A DNA stretch of 64,000 nucleotides from Haladaptatus sp. DJG-WS-42 (GCF_037198285.1 NZ_CP147243.1:2658422-2722421); one strand, 5' to 3'. Shown: positions 34,347 to 44,350, counted from the first letter of the stretch. Notes: generated by a model from the sequence alone, not told the origin. Translations and numbers: made by a program.

Positions 34347-35090
34347 CTACGGTGCGAGACGGTTCTTCCGTCCCTTCATCTTCTCGTTGTAGTATTCGAA
34401 GGTAATCGGACACCACTCTGTGGCGAGGTCTAACACCTTGTTCGTGAGCTCGCGGATTTCCCACTGGCTGTCTGCGGCGGCGCGCATGTCCGCGACGTGC
34501 ATGAGCATCCGAACGTTCATCGACATCACGAGGTTGACTTCGGTACCGATGGGGAGGACGAAGCGTGCGTCTTCGGGTGGCATCCCGAGGTCGAGAAGCT
34601 CCTGATACGTCTCGACGGAGTTCGTGACCGAGTCGCGGAACAGCTGTTCGCGCTTTTCCATCATCTCATCGCTCACGTCGCCCGTTTTCTGGTTGCGGCC
34701 GACCCAGTTTTTGTCAGTCGCAGACGGTGGCCAGACGACCATCTCGCCTGCGGCAACATCGTCGATGTCCACGTCGTCGAACGCGACGTAGCGCATCGAT
34801 TGCACGTCGAATGAGACGTGTCGGTGGCGCGTGAGTTGTGCCATACACGACCGGCTAATTCCTTCGACGGCGAACGTCGCTTGGACGTGTTCGAACGGGC
34901 CGAAGTGACCGTGATTCAGGAGGTGGCTGATGAGGGTGCGCTGTTTGTCTTCGAGGCTGTCGCCTTTGACCGTGGCCATGATGTCCTCAAAGGCGGTGTC
35001 TCCGACGAAATCGGCCATGTAGTCGTTTCGCGCCGCCTTACAGATGAGTTCCTCAGGGTCGTCCGTGGATTCGAGAAGCCGAACTTGCAT
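34347..35090 (-). CDS. thyX: Flavin-dependent thymidylate synthase ThyX
   Basis: Methylates dUMP to dTMP using methylenetetrahydrofolate and reduced FAD. The signature RHRHVSFDVQSMRY fits RHRxxSxxxxSxR exactly. The 247-residue length from ATG 35090 (MQVRLLESTDDPEEL) is normal; an extended start 20 codons upstream would run into the promoter region. It provides the essential dTMP route if no ThyA is encoded elsewhere. Confidence 0.96.
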   Translation of the reverse strand: MQVRLLESTDDPEELICKAARNDYMADFVGDTAFEDIMATVKGDSLEDKQRTLISHLLNHGHFGPFEHVQATFAVEGISRSCMAQLTRHRHVSFDVQSMRYVAFDDVDIDDVAAGEMVVWPPSATDKNWVGRNQKTGDVSDEMMEKREQLFRDSVTNSVETYQELLDLGMPPEDARFVLPIGTEVNLVMSMNVRMLMHVADMRAAADSQWEIRELTNKVLDLATEWCPITFEYYNEKMKGRKNRLAP

Positions 35091-35184
35091 ACCTGAAAGC
35101 GCGCGGGAAGTACAATAAACGTTGATAACCCCCTCCACTACCCCGGCCATGCCGTATTAACAACCTCGCCCCCAATCAGGGGGT

Positions 35185-35529
35185 ATGGGATACCGAAAAT
35201 CGACCCCCAACGACGTTGACTCGCTGATTCCCGAAGAATGGGGCGGCATGTGGATGTTCCGCAACTCGCTCGAAAGCGAGGTCGTTGGCCTCTCGGTGAT
35301 GGAACTCGAACCGGGCGGGAAAAACAAGCCACACGACCACGAATCGGACGGCGAAGAGGAAGTTTATTGCGTCGTAGACGGTGAGGTGACGATTACCGTT
35401 GGCGTGGAAGCAGTCACGCTCGGTGAAAACGAGGCGCTTCGCGTTGATCCGGGAGAACACCGCCAAATCGAAAATACCGGCGACGAACGCGCCCGACTCG
35501 TCATCGCAGGCGCGGGTCGACCTGCGTAG
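35185..35529 (+). CDS. Single-domain cupin protein
   Basis: Product of 114 residues with cupin motif 1 (GGKNKPHDHESDGEEEVYCV, metal-binding His and Glu) and motif 2 (DPGEHRQIENTG). Such proteins bind a metal and act as isomerases, dioxygenases or sugar binders; no specific role can be read. It is followed by an MBL hydrolase 39 bases downstream in the same orientation. Confidence 0.9.
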   Translation: MGYRKSTPNDVDSLIPEEWGGMWMFRNSLESEVVGLSVMELEPGGKNKPHDHESDGEEEVYCVVDGEVTITVGVEAVTLGENEALRVDPGEHRQIENTGDERARLVIAGAGRPA

Positions 35530-35568
35530 AGCGACACACCCAAACCCTCCCCACCCAATGAATTTGGC

Positions 35569-36150
35569 ATGATATCAAATCTCGCACAGGGCGTCCAAGC
35601 CTTCACGAGTAACGTCTTTCTCGTGACCGGCGAGCGCACCGTCATCGTTGACCCCGGTAGTGGCTTCGACGTGGTCGAAAAAATCGAAGCCCGGACTGAC
35701 TCCCTCGACGCCATCGTACTCACGCACACGCACCCTGACCACGTTGGCAACGTCACCGCCGTGAAAAACGCATTCGACGTGGACGTGTGGGGATACGACC
35801 CGGATTCACCGTTTGTAGACCACGCCATCGAAGACGAAGCGTCGGTGAAAATCGGGGACGACACCTACACTGCGCTTCACACGCCCGGCCACAAAAACGA
35901 CCATCTCTGCTTCTACTCGAAGGGTGCGCGCACCCTCTTTGCGGGCGACCTCGTGTTCCAAAACGGGAGTTTCGGTCGCACCGACCTGCCAGAAGGCGAC
36001 CGCGAGGTGCTCATAAAGAGCATCAACCGCCTCATCGCAACCGTTGCCCCCGATTTAGCAGTGATGCACGTCGGCCACGGCCCGAGCATCACGAGCAACC
36101 CCTACGACGACATCGAACTCAGCGCCCGCATGGCGCGGATGACGGGCTAA
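35569..36150 (+). CDS. MBL-fold metallo-hydrolase (glyoxalase II-like)
   Basis: Product of 193 residues. Metal-site motifs are THTHPDHVGN, the His in HTPGHKNDHLCFY, Asp in FAGDLVF and the final His in MHVGHGPS. The family includes hydroxyacylglutathione hydrolases and other thioesterases; haloarchaea lack glutathione, so the substrate is probably another thiol ester or is unknown. It converges with the ATPase gene, one base apart. Confidence 0.92.
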   Translation: MISNLAQGVQAFTSNVFLVTGERTVIVDPGSGFDVVEKIEARTDSLDAIVLTHTHPDHVGNVTAVKNAFDVDVWGYDPDSPFVDHAIEDEASVKIGDDTYTALHTPGHKNDHLCFYSKGARTLFAGDLVFQNGSFGRTDLPEGDREVLIKSINRLIATVAPDLAVMHVGHGPSITSNPYDDIELSARMARMTG

Positions 36151-36151
36151 G

Positions 36152-36949
36152 CTAGTCGAGCGCGAGCCCACAGAGCGCCTCGTAGGCGACTTCGTAGGCA
36201 TCACAGACCGCATCAGGGTCGGTTCGCGTTTCTGAGTCCAGTGCGGGAAGCCCCACGCTCGCTCGCGGCTCGATGAGGTCTACGACCGCGTCCACAACTT
36301 CTTCTAGCTGACCCTCACGCGGACTGTTTCCCGCAACGGCGCAGGCTTTCGTGTAGCGACTGCCTTCGTAGATGCGCGCTCGCGCAGGTTCCACGACGGC
36401 CACCGCGTCCGGTTCAAACTCACGGAGTGGGCGGGCGATGTCGGCGTAGGACTCAACCACGACGCGGTCTTCATTTTCAACCTGCGCTGCGCAGGCTTCG
36501 AGGGCGGGCAGGTGGTGGTCCCCCATTACCTCGTTCAGTTCTTCGACGGTCGAAATTTCGATGGCGTCGGTGAGTTGTGCTCTCACCTCGGGCGGCATTT
36601 CGGCGGTCGCGTTGACGACCATCGCGTCACCGGCGCGATCACAGACGAACTCGCGGTCGTGGCGGCCGAGCAGTCCCGCGCCGCCGCCGGGAGCGGGTCG
36701 CCAGAGGCGGTGAACTGGATTGATGTCCTCCGGTGTGACGTCTGCCACACTCGCTTCGGCCAATCGTCGGGCATCCTTGCCGTAGAGCCGCCCTTCACTA
36801 ACCGCTTTGAGATAATCGTCGTGGTCGAACCAGTGGTCGTTGCCCGCACGTGGCTTGAAGCCCACCCCGTCGATGTACCGGAGCAGGCCGACTGAGAAGG
36901 TGGTCTTGCCAGCATCGACTTGGTCGCTTCCGGCAACGAGCAGCTTCAT
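36152..36949 (-). CDS. P-loop ATPase/GTPase of unknown role
   Basis: Product of 265 residues with an N-terminal P-loop, GSDQVDAGKTTFSVGLL. Later segments VVVESYADIARPL and AVAVVEPARARIY occupy the positions of Walker B and a base-binding strand in SIMIBI-type NTPases (MobB/CobQ-like). I recall it as an uncharacterised archaeal ATPase family. It overlaps the DUF5827 gene by ATGA, so the pair is co-translated and probably functionally linked. Confidence 0.82.
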   Translation of the reverse strand: MKLLVAGSDQVDAGKTTFSVGLLRYIDGVGFKPRAGNDHWFDHDDYLKAVSEGRLYGKDARRLAEASVADVTPEDINPVHRLWRPAPGGGAGLLGRHDREFVCDRAGDAMVVNATAEMPPEVRAQLTDAIEISTVEELNEVMGDHHLPALEACAAQVENEDRVVVESYADIARPLREFEPDAVAVVEPARARIYEGSRYTKACAVAGNSPREGQLEEVVDAVVDLIEPRASVGLPALDSETRTDPDAVCDAYEVAYEALCGLALD

Positions 36950-37209
36950 CGAAGGCCGTAGAAGCCGGGGTCGTCGTCAGCCATTGGGTCTGCGAACGAG
37001 AGGTCGTCTGCGTTCACCATGACCCACGGAATCGCCCACGAGAGAAGCACGTCTTCGGTGTCGTAATCTAAGTCTGCCTCGGCGTCTAACCCCTGCAGCA
37101 GCCGAGCAATCTCGAAGACGGTGTACATCTTGTCCTCGTCGAGCACCTCGTCTGGTGAGCGGAAATCAAGCGGTCGAATCGTGTCGAATGCGTCTTTGTC
37201 GCGTGGCAT
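36946..37209 (-). CDS. DUF5827 family protein
   Basis: Product of 87 residues from ATG 37209 (MPRDKDAFDTIRPLDFRSPD). The block MYTVFEIARLLQGLD and the segment EDVLLSWAIPWVMVNADDL match a haloarchaeal family I recall as DUF5827. Its stop overlaps the start of the downstream ATPase. A longer frame extends upstream into the large dehydrogenase gene and was rejected because it is basic and shadow-like. Function is unknown. Confidence 0.82.
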   Translation of the reverse strand: MPRDKDAFDTIRPLDFRSPDEVLDEDKMYTVFEIARLLQGLDAEADLDYDTEDVLLSWAIPWVMVNADDLSFADPMADDDPGFYGLR

Positions 37210-37249
37210 ACCCGGCGCTTGGCACGCGACTGAATAAAACGTCCCGCTC

Positions 37250-40195
37250 CTAGTCTGCGAGTGCCCCGGCGAGTTTCTCGATTGGGTGTGGCGGGCGCGT
37301 CTCGCCCTCGCGCTCGCCGAGTTGCGTGCGACACGACGCGCCGGGTGCGACCACCTGCGCCGCCTCGCTTGCATCCACCTTCTCGAACAGCAAGCGGCCG
37401 ATTGCCTTCGAGAGTTCGTAGTGCTCTGCTTCGTAGCCAAAGCTCCCAGCCATGCCACAACACCCCGAGTCGAGCGGGTCGACCTCGAAGCCCGCCCGGC
37501 GAAGGACGCCCACTGCGTGGTGGTCGCGTTTGAGTGCCTTCTGGTTGCAGTGGCCGTGATACGAGAGCGATTCGCCAGGTTCGCTGAAGGTCATCTCTTC
37601 ATCCACGCGGAACCGGTCGACGAACTCACAGACGCCGTAGGTCGCCCGCGACACCGCGGTACAGGCCTCGTCGTCGGGGAACAAGTCCAGATACTCGTCT
37701 TGGAACATGACGGCGTCAGAAGGTTCTGCGAACACGACCGACCAGCCATCGGTCACTTGCGGCGCGAGCGCACGGACGTTCGTTTGCGCCTGCGCTTTCG
37801 CCTTGTCAAGAAAGCCCTTCGAGTAGGCCGCGCGCCCGGTTGCCGTCGTTTCAGTCGGCAGTTTCACGTGACAGCCACCGGCTTCGAGGACGCGCACGGC
37901 GGCTTTGCCAATCTCCGGCGAGGCGTAGTTCATGTACGTATCCGGGAACAGGAGCACGCGGTGGGTGGCGTCCTTTTCCGGAACCTTCGGTCCGCGACTC
38001 GCGTACCAGTCGCGGAACGATTCGCGCTCGAAGTGGGGCAGGTCGCGGTCCTTTGCGATGCCGAGGGTTTTCTCCATCACTGTCCGTGCGCCCGGCAACT
38101 CGGTCGCCCAGTTAGAAAGCGGCGCGAGCGCGCTCCCGAGTTTCGAGAAGCGGTCGATGTCGGCGAACAGCCGTTCGCGCGGCGAGGTTCCCTTTTCTTG
38201 GTGCGTTTGGTGTTTCACCTCGGCTTTCAGCTTCGCCATGTCCACGCCGGTCGGGCAGTCGCGCATACAGCCCTTACAGCCGACACAGAGGTCGAGGACT
38301 TCCTCATGGAACTTCTCGGAATGAATTTCTTCTTCTGGTAAATCGCCGCTGATGGCCGCCCGAAGCAGGTTTGCCCGACCGCGCGTCGTCTGAATCTCCT
38401 CTTTCGAGGCCCGCCACGTCGGACACATCGTGGCCGTCTCCGTCTGGCGACAAGTGCCACAGCCGTTACAGAGTTCGACAAGGTGCGAAAACCCGCCTTC
38501 GTCGGAGAAGTCTTGGGCTGTCTGTGGCTCAATCGAACTGTACGACGCGCCGTAGCGCAGGTTGTAGCGCATGTCCGTCACCTCGTCGCGGAAGACGACC
38601 TTCCCGGGATTCATGCGCCAGTCGGGGTCGAACGCCGTCTTTAGGGCTTGGAACGCGTCCCACAACTGCGGGCCGTACATCTTCGGATTGAACTCGGTGC
38701 GCGCGAGGCCGTCGCCGTGTTCTCCTGAAAACGAGCCGTTTCGCGCGAGCACGAGGTCGGTCACGGCCTCGGCTATCGAATGCATCGTCTCGATGCCGTC
38801 TTCCTCCTTGAGCGAGAGAATCGGCCGGATGTGGAGTGTGCCACTGCCTGCGTGGGCGAAGTAGGCCGCAGACGTTCCGTGGTCTGCGAGCACCTGCTCG
38901 AACTCAGCGACGTACTCCGCAAGCTCTTCGGGTGGCACCGTCGCGTCCTCGATAAACGGATAGGGTTTGGCGTCACCTTGCAGGCTCATCAACAGCGGAA
39001 TCGCCGCCTTCCGAAGCTTCCAGATGTCGGTTTGTGCTTCGCTTGTGTAGGCTTCGAGCGCGTCGAACGCGGTGCCGTTCTCAAGAAACCGCTCGTTGGT
39101 CGCCCCAATCGCCGCCTCGAAGTCGTCGTGACACTCCGAATCGAACTCCAGCATGAGCGCCGCCTGCGCGCGCGCTGGAATCGCGTCGGCGTACTGGGCG
39201 TACTCCTCTGACTCGCGGGCGAGACGAAACACCTCCGCGTCCATGAGTTCCACCGCGCCCGCGTCGTATTCGAGCGCGACGGGAACCGCGCGCATCGCGT
39301 CACCGAGCGAGTCGAAGCTGTAGAGGACAAGCGCCGTCTCCTCGGGTTTCGTGACGAGCGAGAGCGTCGCTTCGACCACGACGCCAAGCGTGCCTTCGGA
39401 GCCAACGAGCAGTTTCGAGAGGTTGATGACCTGTTCGCCTGCTTCCTCGCGAATGACTTTGTGCAGGTTGTAGCCGCTGACCGAGCGCTTGAGCGTCGGG
39501 TAGCGCGCCTCGATTTCGTCTTCGTTTTCATCGACGAGCGCGCGAACGGTCTCGTAGATCCGCGCTTCGAGCGTGTCCTGTTCGACAATTGCGTCCCACT
39601 CGGGGCTGTCGACGACGATGTCACGGGTGTGGATGAGCGACCCGTCTGCGAGGACGACCTTGCACGCCTCGGTGTAGGCGTCGGTGATGCCGTAGCGAAC
39701 CGAGTGTGCGCCCGTCGAATTGTTTCCGATGCTGCCGCCAACTGTCGCGCGATTCGAAGATGCGGGGTCGGGCGCGAACTTGAGTCCCCACTGTGAGAGC
39801 TGGGTGTCGAGGTGGTCTTGGACGACGCCGGGTTGGACGGTCGTCAGCTTTGCCTCGGGGTCTACGTCGAGAATCCCGTCCATGTGCCGAGAGAGGTCAA
39901 GGACAACACAGCCGGGCCCGACGGCCTGCCCGGCGAGTGAGGAACCGGTTCCCCGCGGGAGGATGGGCGTGTCGTGGGCTGTGGCAATGCGCACGGCAGC
40001 CTGCACGTCGGCGGTGTCTTTGGGAAACACCACTCCTGCCGGGCGGGCTTTGTAGATGCTTCCATCCGTCGCGTAGAGCACCTGTGAGTACTCGTCAAAG
40101 CGCACTGCACCCCGGACAGATTCTGTGAGTGCGTCGGCCAGTGCGTCGTGGCCGGCGGGGGACGACGCCGAACCCTCAGTATTTTTTGTGGCCAT
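37250..40195 (-). CDS. FAD and 4Fe-4S D-2-hydroxyacid dehydrogenase (D-lactate/glycolate oxidase type)
   Basis: A 981-residue fusion. The N-terminal part is a GlcD-like flavoprotein: PCMH FAD domain with PRGTGSSLAGQ near residue 80 and DPASSNRATVGGSIGNNSTG, then an FAD-oxidase C domain. The C-terminal part is GlpC-like with two cysteine clusters (CNGCGTCRQTETATMCP near 575 and CVGCKGCMRDCP near 637) and CCG-type segments (HGHCNQKAL, DSGCCGMAGSFGYE). It oxidises a D-2-hydroxyacid, most likely D-lactate or glycolate, and passes electrons toward the quinone pool. The exact substrate is not readable. Confidence 0.92.
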   Translation of the reverse strand: MATKNTEGSASSPAGHDALADALTESVRGAVRFDEYSQVLYATDGSIYKARPAGVVFPKDTADVQAAVRIATAHDTPILPRGTGSSLAGQAVGPGCVVLDLSRHMDGILDVDPEAKLTTVQPGVVQDHLDTQLSQWGLKFAPDPASSNRATVGGSIGNNSTGAHSVRYGITDAYTEACKVVLADGSLIHTRDIVVDSPEWDAIVEQDTLEARIYETVRALVDENEDEIEARYPTLKRSVSGYNLHKVIREEAGEQVINLSKLLVGSEGTLGVVVEATLSLVTKPEETALVLYSFDSLGDAMRAVPVALEYDAGAVELMDAEVFRLARESEEYAQYADAIPARAQAALMLEFDSECHDDFEAAIGATNERFLENGTAFDALEAYTSEAQTDIWKLRKAAIPLLMSLQGDAKPYPFIEDATVPPEELAEYVAEFEQVLADHGTSAAYFAHAGSGTLHIRPILSLKEEDGIETMHSIAEAVTDLVLARNGSFSGEHGDGLARTEFNPKMYGPQLWDAFQALKTAFDPDWRMNPGKVVFRDEVTDMRYNLRYGASYSSIEPQTAQDFSDEGGFSHLVELCNGCGTCRQTETATMCPTWRASKEEIQTTRGRANLLRAAISGDLPEEEIHSEKFHEEVLDLCVGCKGCMRDCPTGVDMAKLKAEVKHQTHQEKGTSPRERLFADIDRFSKLGSALAPLSNWATELPGARTVMEKTLGIAKDRDLPHFERESFRDWYASRGPKVPEKDATHRVLLFPDTYMNYASPEIGKAAVRVLEAGGCHVKLPTETTATGRAAYSKGFLDKAKAQAQTNVRALAPQVTDGWSVVFAEPSDAVMFQDEYLDLFPDDEACTAVSRATYGVCEFVDRFRVDEEMTFSEPGESLSYHGHCNQKALKRDHHAVGVLRRAGFEVDPLDSGCCGMAGSFGYEAEHYELSKAIGRLLFEKVDASEAAQVVAPGASCRTQLGEREGETRPPHPIEKLAGALAD

Positions 40196-40301
40196 TAGGG
40201 TGGCCTACAGACGAGACTGAGATAAATGCTGGCGTCACACGCAGTTTTGCGAGTGCTGTCGCTCACGGTGTGGGCGGCGATAAAATGGTGAAGGTGTAGA
40301 C

Positions 40302-40901
40302 TTACTCGAACAGCTCGACAGCCTGCTCGTAGCGGGCCGATGGCTCTTCCCAGTCGACGACGTTGAAGAACGCTTCGACGAAGTCGCCACGGGCTGGGCC
40401 GTAGTCGTAGTAGTACGAGTGTTCCCAGACGTCGAGGGCGAGGATTGCGTGGCTGCCCCAGAGTGCGCCTTGGTCGTGCTTGTCAACGACGACGTTGCGA
40501 AGCTGGTTACTGAACGAGTCGTAGACGAGGAGTGCCCAGCCACCGGCGGCGGATGCGGCGGCTTCGAACTCGCCCTTCCACGCTTCGTAGGAACCGAAGT
40601 CCTGCTCGATGCGGTCTGCGAGGTCGCCTTCCGGCGCGTCGCCGCCTTCTGGGGACATGTTCTGCCAGAAGAGGTCGTGCAGGATGTGGCCACAGCCGTT
40701 GTGGGTCACAGAGCGCAGTGCGCCGCCCGAGGAACCGAAGTCGCCGGACTCACGGTTTCCTTCGAGGGTCTCCTCTGCGGAGTTCCACCCGTTTACATAG
40801 CCTTGGTGGTGGGTGTCGTGGTGCCACGTGAGCACCTGTTCTGAGATGTGCGGCTCGAGTGCGTCGTAGTCGTACGGAAGCGGTGAAAGTTCGTAGCTCA
40901 T
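40302..40901 (-). CDS. sod: Superoxide dismutase, Mn/Fe family
   Basis: Product of 199 residues from ATG 40901. Metal ligands are the His in LTWHHDTHHQGYVNGWN, the His in GHILHDLFWQN, and Asp and His in DVWEHSYYYDYG. Haloarchaeal enzymes of this type are usually manganese-dependent. The start five codons upstream (MEDYL) is less likely, as the family begins MSYELSPLPY. A GGTGGAGG purine block lies just before the ATG. Confidence 0.96.
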   Translation of the reverse strand: MSYELSPLPYDYDALEPHISEQVLTWHHDTHHQGYVNGWNSAEETLEGNRESGDFGSSGGALRSVTHNGCGHILHDLFWQNMSPEGGDAPEGDLADRIEQDFGSYEAWKGEFEAAASAAGGWALLVYDSFSNQLRNVVVDKHDQGALWGSHAILALDVWEHSYYYDYGPARGDFVEAFFNVVDWEEPSARYEQAVELFE

Positions 40902-40998
40902 GAGATAGTCCTCCACCTAATCCATGCGGCGGAATCCTGTTAAACCTTAAGGAGGCGATTGCTAGCAACCCACACTGTTCGGCTGCTTGCTAGCGGTC

Positions 40999-41607
40999 TC
41001 AAGACCCATACACTGCGTCGCGTCGCTCGTACTCGAGTTCGGTTGCTACCCGCGTGGCGACCTCCGCGCCTGCCTCGCGTTCGACCAAATGAAGCGCGAG
41101 GTCGAGGCCTGAAGTGACGCCTCCAGCGGTGAGCATATCGCCATCGTCTACGACGCGCGCATCCACGACCTTAGCGGCCGTCTCACGCAGGTCAGAGAGC
41201 GCAGAGGCGTGGGTCACTGCAGGCCGCCCGTCGGTGAGTCCGGCGCGCGCGAGCAACATCCCGCCGGTACACACAGCGGCGACGGTCGCACCCGCGTCGT
41301 GGACGGCGACGAGCGCGTCGGGAACCGCTCCCTTCTCTGCTTCCGCCCACGCGCCTTGCTCACTGCGAGTGTTCCAGCCCCCGCCGGGGACGACCACGAT
41401 GTCGGCTGGTTCGCTGCGGTCGAGAACGGCGTCGATACCGACTCTGAGACCGTGGCTCGCGGTCACCGTCTCGCGAGCAGTCAGCGTCACCAACCGCACG
41501 TCGAACGGCGCACCGAACGCGGTGGCGGTCTTGAACACCTCGTAGGGACCAATGGCGTCGAGTTCGTCGAACCCGTCGTAGCACAGAATGTCGATTCGTG
41601 TTGTCAT
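40999..41607 (-). CDS. DJ-1/PfpI family protein
   Basis: Product of 202 residues with the nucleophile-elbow motif AAVCTGGMLLARAG, an acidic residue in YDGFDELDAIG and the strand VVVPGGGW. These features place it among the cyclohexyl-isocyanide hydratase/ThiJ-like members of DJ-1/PfpI. The specific substrate is unknown; a stress or protease-like role should not be assumed. Confidence 0.9.
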   Translation of the reverse strand: MTTRIDILCYDGFDELDAIGPYEVFKTATAFGAPFDVRLVTLTARETVTASHGLRVGIDAVLDRSEPADIVVVPGGGWNTRSEQGAWAEAEKGAVPDALVAVHDAGATVAAVCTGGMLLARAGLTDGRPAVTHASALSDLRETAAKVVDARVVDDGDMLTAGGVTSGLDLALHLVEREAGAEVATRVATELEYERRDAVYGS

Positions 41608-41649
41608 GAGTTGACATCGGGGGGACGGCGCAAAGCCATTCCGGGGCTG

Positions 41650-43335
41650 TCAGTTTTGCTGTGACAGTGGAATCTGAATCGTCACGACGGTTCCATGCGG
41701 GTCGTTTTCTGAAAATGAGAGGTCACCAGCGAGCACTTTGACCGCCCAATTGACGAGCCAGAGGCCGAGGCCGCGGCTGTGCATGAGGCTGGTTTCTTGG
41801 CCCGCGTTCAACACTTCAATCTCGTTTTCGGGGATGCCGGGGCCGTTGTCCGCAATCGAAATCGTGAGCCAGTCGTCTTCGACGCTGGCCGCGATCGTTG
41901 CTGTGGGCTGTTCGTCTGTGTTGTGCTCTGCGGCGTTTTCAAGCAGATTTTCGATGGTTGGTTCGATAACCCACCCACAGGTCACCGTGTCTGCTGGCAC
42001 CGACTCGACGGTTACGTCGAGTGCGGGGAACCGACGTTCGACCAGCGCAACTTTGTCTTCGATGACCTCCGCAACCGAAATCTGCGTCAGGTCATCGTGA
42101 GTGGTGTCGATTATCTCTTGGACGGCACGCGCTTTGTTCCCCATATCGACGAGGTGCAGCGATTTTTGTTTGAGCCGACCGGTGAGTTCTGCGTCCGCTC
42201 CTGCTTCTTCGAGGCGGTCTGCAAACCCGTAGACGACGTTCATCTCGTTTCTGAGATTGTGACGTAAGACGCGATTTAGCACGTCGAGGCGCTGTTGGTA
42301 GCGGAACCGCTCGGTCACGTCACGGAACACGAGCACCTGCCCGATGGTGCGCTCGTGGTGGTCGCGGAGATTCGAGCGACTCACCTCGTAATGGCGTACG
42401 TCGTTTTTCGAACCGAGCGTGATGAGTTCTGCTTCGTCGTCTGCGGTGTTCGAGAGCGTCTGGTATTCAGAGAAGACAGACTGGATGGGGCTCCCGAGAA
42501 GCGAGAGCGCGGGTTCGCCGACGATGGCCGCACCACTCCAGTTTATGTCCACGATGGTTCCTATCGAATCGATGACGATGACGCCGTCTGCCATCTCGTC
42601 TAAGACGAACGTGCGCGCGAGTTGACCCGGCGCTGGACTCGCCTTGAACAGTTTGTACTGCGAAATCGCACCGAAACTGGCGACACCGGAGACGGTGAAC
42701 GCAACCGGTGTGGGGTCGATGGCGACCCACGGAAGCAGGTCGCCAACGTAGATGAGGTTGCCAATCCACGGGGCGAGCGCGGCGAGCAGGATGGCAACCG
42801 CCTGCTTGCGGTGAATAATTGGCGAGTTGCTGAGCAGGTTGATGAACAGCAGGTCGCCCACCAGCGCGAGAATGTAGGTGTACCCAATTATGACCCAGAA
42901 CCACGGGCCGAAACGTTGGGTGAGAATGAACATCTCACCGACTTGTTCGATGCCCACCGAGTGACGGATGAGGTGGTGCCAGCTGTTCGTCCAGACGAGT
43001 ACGAGCGTAATGAGGGGGATGACCGTGAGCAGCGCGATATTTTTGGGTCGAACGTAGTCGTCGTTGCCGGTGTATTCGAGCGCGAACACGACCCACGCGA
43101 CGGCGAGCGTCACCGACCCAAACCACTGGAAACGAGCCCAGAGCAGTTTGGCTGCAAGCGTCGTCGCGTTAAGCTCGAGCATGTAGAACAGCGACCACCA
43201 CACCGCGGCCGCCATCAAAATGGCGAGTGCCGTCGCTCCCGGCTCTGGACGCTGTCGCCACGCTAAGATGGCAACTACGCCGCCGATTACTGTGGCGGTA
43301 AGCATTATCACGAGTAAATCGAGTGGGAGTGACAC
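41650..43335 (-). CDS. Membrane sensor histidine kinase (7TM N-terminal, PAS, HATPase)
   Basis: Product of 561 residues starting with GTG. Seven hydrophobic helices occupy residues 1-225 (HisKA_7TM type), followed by PAS (about 240-340), a dimerisation helix with the phospho-accepting His near residue 359 in VLRHNLRNEMNVV, and an ATPase domain (N box ENLLENAAEHN, G1 ADNGPGIPENE, G2 RGLGLWLVNW). It belongs to the haloarchaeal orphan kinase group; no response regulator gene is adjacent. Its signal may be membrane or extracellular. Confidence 0.92.
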   Translation of the reverse strand: MSLPLDLLVIMLTATVIGGVVAILAWRQRPEPGATALAILMAAAVWWSLFYMLELNATTLAAKLLWARFQWFGSVTLAVAWVVFALEYTGNDDYVRPKNIALLTVIPLITLVLVWTNSWHHLIRHSVGIEQVGEMFILTQRFGPWFWVIIGYTYILALVGDLLFINLLSNSPIIHRKQAVAILLAALAPWIGNLIYVGDLLPWVAIDPTPVAFTVSGVASFGAISQYKLFKASPAPGQLARTFVLDEMADGVIVIDSIGTIVDINWSGAAIVGEPALSLLGSPIQSVFSEYQTLSNTADDEAELITLGSKNDVRHYEVSRSNLRDHHERTIGQVLVFRDVTERFRYQQRLDVLNRVLRHNLRNEMNVVYGFADRLEEAGADAELTGRLKQKSLHLVDMGNKARAVQEIIDTTHDDLTQISVAEVIEDKVALVERRFPALDVTVESVPADTVTCGWVIEPTIENLLENAAEHNTDEQPTATIAASVEDDWLTISIADNGPGIPENEIEVLNAGQETSLMHSRGLGLWLVNWAVKVLAGDLSFSENDPHGTVVTIQIPLSQQN

Positions 43336-43408
43336 GGTGCTTGATTCAACTCTTCGTGCTGATACGTAATTACATTATGTGCGTGAAAATAGCGGAAGTA
43401 TACGTCTT

Positions 43409-44350
43409 TTAGAAGAAGAAAACCACGACAGAGAGTGACAGCGCCATGACGAAATACTCAAAATCGCGCACCATTTCTAACTGAGCAAAGTTCACGTCTG
43501 CACCAAGCGACGTGGTGATGCAAGCCGAATACGCAATTGCGGGGACGAGTGCGAAGCCGTGAACCGGGGAAAACACGCCAAGCACGCTCGCACCGACGAT
43601 GAGACAGAGTGAGAGGGCGTCGAGTCCGTAGAGTACCATCTGCGTGCGTTTGACGCCAACGAGCACTGGCAGCGTCGTGATGCCTTCGCGGCGGTCGCCT
43701 TCCACGTCTCTAACGTTCAACACTTCTCCGGCGATGAACGTGCGGATGAAGAAAAAGCCGAACACGAGCAGGCTTGCGCTCGTCGTGGCTCGCCCGGCGA
43801 ACGCGAGCGGGAGGAACGCAACGGGAACAGCCCATGAAACGGCCACGAACGACGTGTTCACCAACAGAATTTCTTTGAGCCGGTCTGCCTCGAAAAATGG
43901 TAACACCGGTTCGCTGTACAGAATCGCGCTCACGCCCGGAAAGAGCGTGAGTAAAAATGCTTCAATCCCGCCAAACAGCGAGACGATGAGTGCGAGTACG
44001 TACGCCCCAGCTGACAACGCGATGAACAGCCGTTTTTTCGGTTTGATGAACGCGACTCGGTCAGGATTGTTGACTGCATCCTCATTCAAATCTGTCAGTT
44101 TGTTGTGTGAATAGACGGTGAATGAGACGAGGAACGCAATAATGACAGCGGGGTTTAACGAGAGTGAAAGCAGCGTCGCAACCACGTAAATTTTTGTCGC
44201 CCCAACGAGCCCGAGAAAGAGGGTGCCGTGAACCACGACATTGTAGAGTTGTGTTTTGGTTTCACCGTATGATTCTGGTGCCTTGATTGCGGTGCCAACG
44301 TTGTGCAGTTGCGCGCCAACTTTGGTCGCTGTCTCGTTTCGAATGGACAT
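43409..44350 (-). CDS. UbiA family prenyltransferase
   Basis: Membrane protein of 313 residues with about eight or nine spans. The two Asp-rich motifs that bind Mg-prenyl diphosphate are visible: NKLTDLNEDAVNNPDR (first) and DVEGDRREGITTLP (second). The first is shifted from the classic NDxxDxxxD, so the aromatic or isoprenoid acceptor cannot be named. It is 81 bases downstream of the photolyase gene in the same orientation, with an AT-rich promoter of its own (44351-44430). Confidence 0.9.
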   Translation of the reverse strand: MSIRNETATKVGAQLHNVGTAIKAPESYGETKTQLYNVVVHGTLFLGLVGATKIYVVATLLSLSLNPAVIIAFLVSFTVYSHNKLTDLNEDAVNNPDRVAFIKPKKRLFIALSAGAYVLALIVSLFGGIEAFLLTLFPGVSAILYSEPVLPFFEADRLKEILLVNTSFVAVSWAVPVAFLPLAFAGRATTSASLLVFGFFFIRTFIAGEVLNVRDVEGDRREGITTLPVLVGVKRTQMVLYGLDALSLCLIVGASVLGVFSPVHGFALVPAIAYSACITTSLGADVNFAQLEMVRDFEYFVMALSLSVVVFFF